From contig NC_066586.1 of NCBI RefSeq assembly GCF_905475345.1, positions 6,362,400-6,426,399 of the forward strand: 64,000 nt of DNA. The letters run 5' to 3'. Positions 59,971 to 64,000 of the stretch are shown piece after piece. The translations under genes were made by a program, and so were the position numbers. The notes under the pieces are model-generated. The model did no database searches, was not told the DNA's origin, and saw nothing but the letters and a program-made list of their open reading frames with translations. This DNA is from Vespula vulgaris (Eukaryota; Arthropoda; Insecta; Hymenoptera; Vespidae). Numbering within the stretch: position 1 is the stretch's first letter; each line of letters opens with the position of its first letter.

Positions 59971-60789
59971 TTATTCATATTTTTTCATAAGTAAACATAT
60001 CATTGTTCTTAATTATCGATCGAGTCATTCATTTACAAAATATTTTAATACATTTTATTAGTAAATACAAAAATTACTAAGCAACGTAAGGATCTTAAGT
60101 GTGATTGTACAGCACATATACCTTACTGATATTTTGATATTAAGATGGATTATGATAACATTTAGTTAAAATAAAAATCTACCTTAGTTATATTATTATT
60201 CCAACGATAATTGTCCTGACGTAAACTTGTACAAAACAACAACTTCTTTGTTGTATGAAATAAAAAAATTATACGAAAACTTCAAAAATAGTTAAAGACA
60301 ATATCAAATACTGCTCCATTGTATTTTTATGTATGCGAACTTGAACGTTTTTCATGTGATGCGATTCAAAAAGTATACATTTATTACTATTTGTATAGTA
60401 CTGAAAATATAGCTCCAAATTATATAAAGTATTCATTGTCAAAATAAAAAGTTAAAAAGATATTAATTTATTGCACTACTGTAAATAAATATGCGATATG
60501 ATGATAAATTTAACGTAATCAAAATTTATGCAAATTGCTTTGAGATATGTTTTGTAAGACTATTTCAGGAAATACTATTTTGTAAGTATATATCTACACG
60601 AAATACCATCCATTACAATCGTATTATCTACAGAATATATCAAAGTTTTTATACACGGGTCATTCATGTCCTATGCTTAGAAATATGTTTTCAAGAGAAA
60701 ATATACTTGTAAAGAGTAGACTGCAATATCGGATTTATCCATTAGTTTAAACTCTTTTTGGTCTACGCGATATAATTATAATTTCTACT
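59971..60789. other. Convergent 3' UTR/spacer between heme oxygenase and Dcp2
   Basis: AT-rich sequence with no recognisable gene. TTTATT (AATAAA on the minus strand) occurs near 60,380 and 60,468, about 320-410 bases after the Dcp2 stop, and may end that transcript. Confidence 0.6.
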
Positions 60790-62608
60790 TTACAAGCAAT
60801 TCAGAATTGCCTGTTTATCAAATTTAAAATGTATCCAAATTTTAGAACATAATTCTGATGAATATTCATGTAACCTAAAGCGAATTGGCGGTGGAAACGT
60901 TGGAATATTACATTCCATATTCGTAAATGGAGGAGGTATTGTTTTAAAATCCATTTTTAATTTACGAGCAGCTTCACCAAATAATAATGATTTGATATTT
61001 CCTTCTGGTAAACCTGAAATATGAAATCTTTATTATGAAATTATCATATGTACACCATATGGAAGAGAAAAAGTTATTTGATTGATTTAAGTTGAAGTAA
61101 ATTTTTGATATATAATTCAGGATTACCAAACCTTTAATTCCTTCTTCAGATTTTCTTCCTTTATAATTAAAATCATTACACTTAACCGATTGAATGGCAG
61201 GGTCATTTAAAAATGAATATGACTGTGGACCCTGTGGACTATCCGTCAACTGTTTAGCTAAAGTAAATGGCGAACGATCGCCACTTTGTTCACCAAACAA
61301 ATTGCGTTTAAATGCAGCTTTTGATAAGGCATTTCTATTATCATATAAGCTACGACGACTCCTAGCTGGTGAAGTATTTGATTGTCGAACGCTTTTAAAA
61401 TCTAGGACCTCATTCTGTAAGTGTTACATAAAAAAATATATCAATATAAATGCTATATAAATCTGTATACATATATATATACGTATACCTAGTTAATATA
61501 AAATGTTTCTTTACTTGAACCGTTTGAGAAAATAACTGTTGTTGCCGTTTACTTTTAGAAATTGATTCAACATCTCCCAATGACTTATGCCTATATCTCC
61601 TAGTTGTAATTAAGTTTTTTTCACGCTGCTGCTTCTCTTGTACCCAACGTTTCATTTTCCTGTGTCATACATATTACTGTATTTTACTTAAGAAAAAATT
61701 ATTACATTCTCATTATCATTTTTTAAACAATGAATCATAAAAATGCTTACTTAACAAACGGAACAACCATAAAAAATGCATTTGGTCCAACTCCCATCTT
61801 TACTTTGGGTGTCATATCTTTCTTATTACTAGGCAAATCAGCCAGAGAAAACCATTCAACATTCTTTATTTCTTTTCTAGTTTTAGGTTGAAACTTGGTA
61901 TCCTTTTGTACACCTGATATTATATATAATCGAACAATTTGGTCATTTACAACAGATTCTATATATTCGTCTTTATCTATTAAATTTGATATATCAAAGC
62001 CAGTTTCTTCCAATACTTCTCGAACAGCACAATGCGAAGGGTCTTCATCTTCATTTACTTTGCCTTTTGGAAAGCCCCAACTACTTTTAGACCAATAACT
62101 TTGTACTAATAATACTTTTGTTAAGTCCTCATTTAAAACAATTGCACCAAATGTTGGAACATTTTGTTTATACTCTCTCCACTGTTCTAGAACCGTATCT
62201 ATATTTGCAACATGTGGCTTTAAAAATGGAATGTGTTGAAAAATATGTGTAGCGAATTCCTTCATACTACATGTTTTTAATTTTGGATTTTCTTCTATGC
62301 AATAAAAATCTAAGTAAAACCAATGAGCAAGTTCTATTTGAAAGCATATTCGAACTAAATCTTTCCTTTCTTCTTCAGGTACATTAATAATAAACCGACT
62401 GCAATAAAATAAATCACATTAAATATATGCCATCCCAAGTATTTATATCTCTACATACTTTTTTATTATAATTTTATAAAATTTTTGATATTAAAAGATC
62501 GCAATTGTATATATACGTAATTGTGTATATAGTAAAATGAACAAAAACAGCTTCAACTAACCTACTAAGGTCATCGAGAATATCGGAAGGAATTGAATGT
62601 TCAACCAT
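60790..62608 (-). CDS. mRNA-decapping enzyme 2 (DCP2)
   Basis: Catalytic subunit of the decapping complex: a Nudix hydrolase that removes the m7G cap (releasing m7GDP) with DCP1 in the cytoplasm and P bodies. Exons 62608-62562, 62398-61751, 61659-61515, 61414-61132 and 61013-60790 join in phase to 448 residues (human about 420). N-terminal regulatory domain about 1-90 (IPSDILDDLSSRFIINVPEE, then FQIELAHWFYLDFY). Nudix box at about 128-150 fits GX5EX7REUXEEXGU exactly (G at the start of GKVNEDED, then REVLEETGF), with all catalytic Glu present; box B-type segment near NAFFMVVPFVKKMKRWV. The C-terminal tail is Ser/Arg/Lys-rich and low in conservation, with a short RNLFGEQ-like and a SLLFGEAA-like motif. 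Start is the first ATG matching the family N terminus. Intron 4 uses a weak donor (GTTTGG). Confidence 0.94.
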
Positions 62609-63210
62609 TTTACGATTGACGTTCTCTGCTTGAAATACTGTAATAAACAAAGAACTAATTCTCAATTATAATGATGCACTTCTTGGTTTAGAGCAAACTT
62701 TAAAATAAAAACGTAAGCATTTTCGGTAACATTTAAAGTACGTACAAAGAATTATTTTAATCGCAGAAAACTTCATACATATGCGCACGCATCGTGTGTT
62801 TGATGACTAATCTTGTCATATAAACGAGTATATACAAGTATTTTGATTGTGAAAGAAGTTTACAAACAAGAGGATAATGCATTGTAATGTTGAATAACTT
62901 AATTGTATTCATATTTGCCAATTGTAAAGTTTGCTTATATATGATTATATAAATTATTAAGGAATAATAAAGTATCATATAAGTTACTTTATATATCTCT
63001 ATAAAAGTATCATATAAGTTATATAAGTTTTTTAAACAAAAACATTATTAATTTTACTTTATAATAAATAAGGCTGTTTTTTATAGATTTAATAAGTTTA
63101 ATTATCCTTTAATTACCCTATAAAAACACATGCAGTATAAAATCTGTATAATAAAAATTTATCAAGGTTAAGTAAATATATCACATTTTACATATCTTTT
63201 ATGTAGTCTA
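62609..63210. other. Spacer between Dcp2 and phosphomevalonate kinase
   Basis: About 600 AT-rich bases. Contains the Dcp2 5' UTR (an acceptor-like TTACAG at 62,638 suggests one upstream non-coding exon) and the 3' UTR of phosphomevalonate kinase. An 18-base direct repeat (AAAGTATCATATAAGTTA) lies at 62969-62986 and 63004-63021. No other gene seen. Confidence 0.6.
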
Positions 63211-63847
63211 TTAACTGATTAATTTTAATATTTCTTGTAAAACAGTTTCTATATCATTATCATTATTCTCAACTTGTAAATCCCAGCCATCAAAATTATC
63301 CAGATCGCATTCTGTTTCTGCATCATCAATATCTAAAAATAATTATTGATTAAATATATTTTTAAATTCTAAATATTAGACTATAATTGTGATTTATAGC
63401 CTATAATTTTTACTTGCTACAAATTGCCATCCACGTTGTTCTCTTATTTCTGGTTTAGTAATTATACGGATTGTTTTGCAAAGATCTGTATAATTTTCTT
63501 TAAACCATTGAATATCAGTTTTTCTACGTGTATCGCTTACTATCCAGATTGGTTTATCACGTGCTAAAAAGTATTTAAAAGCTCTATTACATAAATGTTC
63601 TATTACATATAGATATAATAAAAATATTTGTTATACAATACCATTATACATATCAATAGCAGCACGACAAAAATATCCATTATCTTTTTTTCTTATAGAT
63701 TCACTCCATTTGACCATTTCATGACGATACTGTTCCTTATATTCGCTAGCATCTAATAATTTATTTAAATCAAGATCTGCATTTTTTGACCAGTAAGTTT
63801 TTATTGGTCCTGATAGTTTTATAATTACACTTTCATGATCACCTAAT
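63211..63847 (-). CDS. Phosphomevalonate kinase, 3' part (gene runs off the right edge)
   Basis: Phosphorylates mevalonate-5-phosphate to the diphosphate with ATP, in the mevalonate pathway that feeds juvenile-hormone and isoprenoid synthesis in insects. This is the animal-type kinase. Visible exons: 63847-63642, 63563-63414 and 63332-63211, in phase, about 159 residues. Recognisable motifs in order: LSGPIKTYWSKN, LLDASEYKEQYRHEMVKWSE, GYFCRAAIDMY, KPIWIVSDTRRKTDIQWF, REQRGWQFVA and DDAETECDLDNFDGWD, all matching the animal family. The N-terminal exon with the GKRKSGKD-type nucleotide loop must lie beyond 64,000; nothing between 63,848 and 64,000 joins in frame. Stop TAA at 63213-63211. Introns of 78 and 81 bases, GT-AG. 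Confidence 0.9.
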
Positions 63848-64000
63848 CTAGGTTAAAAATAAATATGAATAAATTAACGAAATTTTTTAAACATTTAAGA
63901 AATTACCTCTATTACTTTACACGCAACTAATCTTTTATAAATATTAATATCGTATACTCGAAAACATTCCCGAAATAATTTAACATACTGATTTATCTTG

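Noticed and set aside
63848..64000. First exon of phosphomevalonate kinase inside the window
   Set aside because: The only donor-like site (AG|GTAATT near 63,905) would require an in-frame TAG just before it, and the expected GKRKSGKD motif is absent, so the missing exon must lie outside.

Overview
This window looks like nuclear DNA of an insect, most likely an aculeate hymenopteran (bee, wasp or ant). The non-coding DNA is AT-rich and full of CT/GA, AT, TTTA, AAT and GGAA microsatellites, introns are mostly 80-300 bases, and every recognisable gene reads as an insect orthologue. The order is an inference; I see no tRNA, rRNA, CRISPR or intact transposon.

Bases 1-41,487 are dominated by one gene on the minus strand: futsch, the insect MAP1A/MAP1B homologue. 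I could join eight coding exons in phase (41485-41233, 25689-25591, 25507-25335, 25247-25090, 25007-24596, 24511-6006, 5847-4640, 4535-4366), giving 20,979 coding bases and a protein of 6,992 residues. One exon alone is 18.5 kb. It encodes the acidic/basic middle of the protein, built from several families of tandem repeats, including about 150 copies of a 10-residue KEKSPxPE unit (30-bp minisatellite, 9.2-14.2 kb) and five copies of a roughly 64-residue predicted helical module that I cannot match to a known domain. The conserved MAP1 N-terminal region (with a dead metallo-beta-lactamase-like signature) is on small exons at 24.6-25.7 kb and 41.2-41.5 kb, separated by a 15.5-kb intron. The conserved MAP1 light-chain C terminus is at 4.4-5.8 kb. 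The first 4.3 kb is 3' UTR/downstream sequence; the 5' UTR is split by at least one intron and probably begins near 43.3-44 kb.

Bases 44,000-58,600 are intergenic: microsatellites, several local tandem duplications and no gene I recognise.

Bases 58,618-64,000 are a compact cluster of three housekeeping genes. Heme oxygenase (plus strand, three exons, 261 residues, C-terminal membrane anchor) converges on Dcp2, the mRNA-decapping Nudix hydrolase (minus strand, five exons, 448 residues). Behind Dcp2, also on the minus strand, is the 3' part of phosphomevalonate kinase (mevalonate pathway), which runs off the right edge. These genes have no obvious functional link with futsch or with each other; the arrangement is simply gene-dense DNA beside a large neuronal gene.
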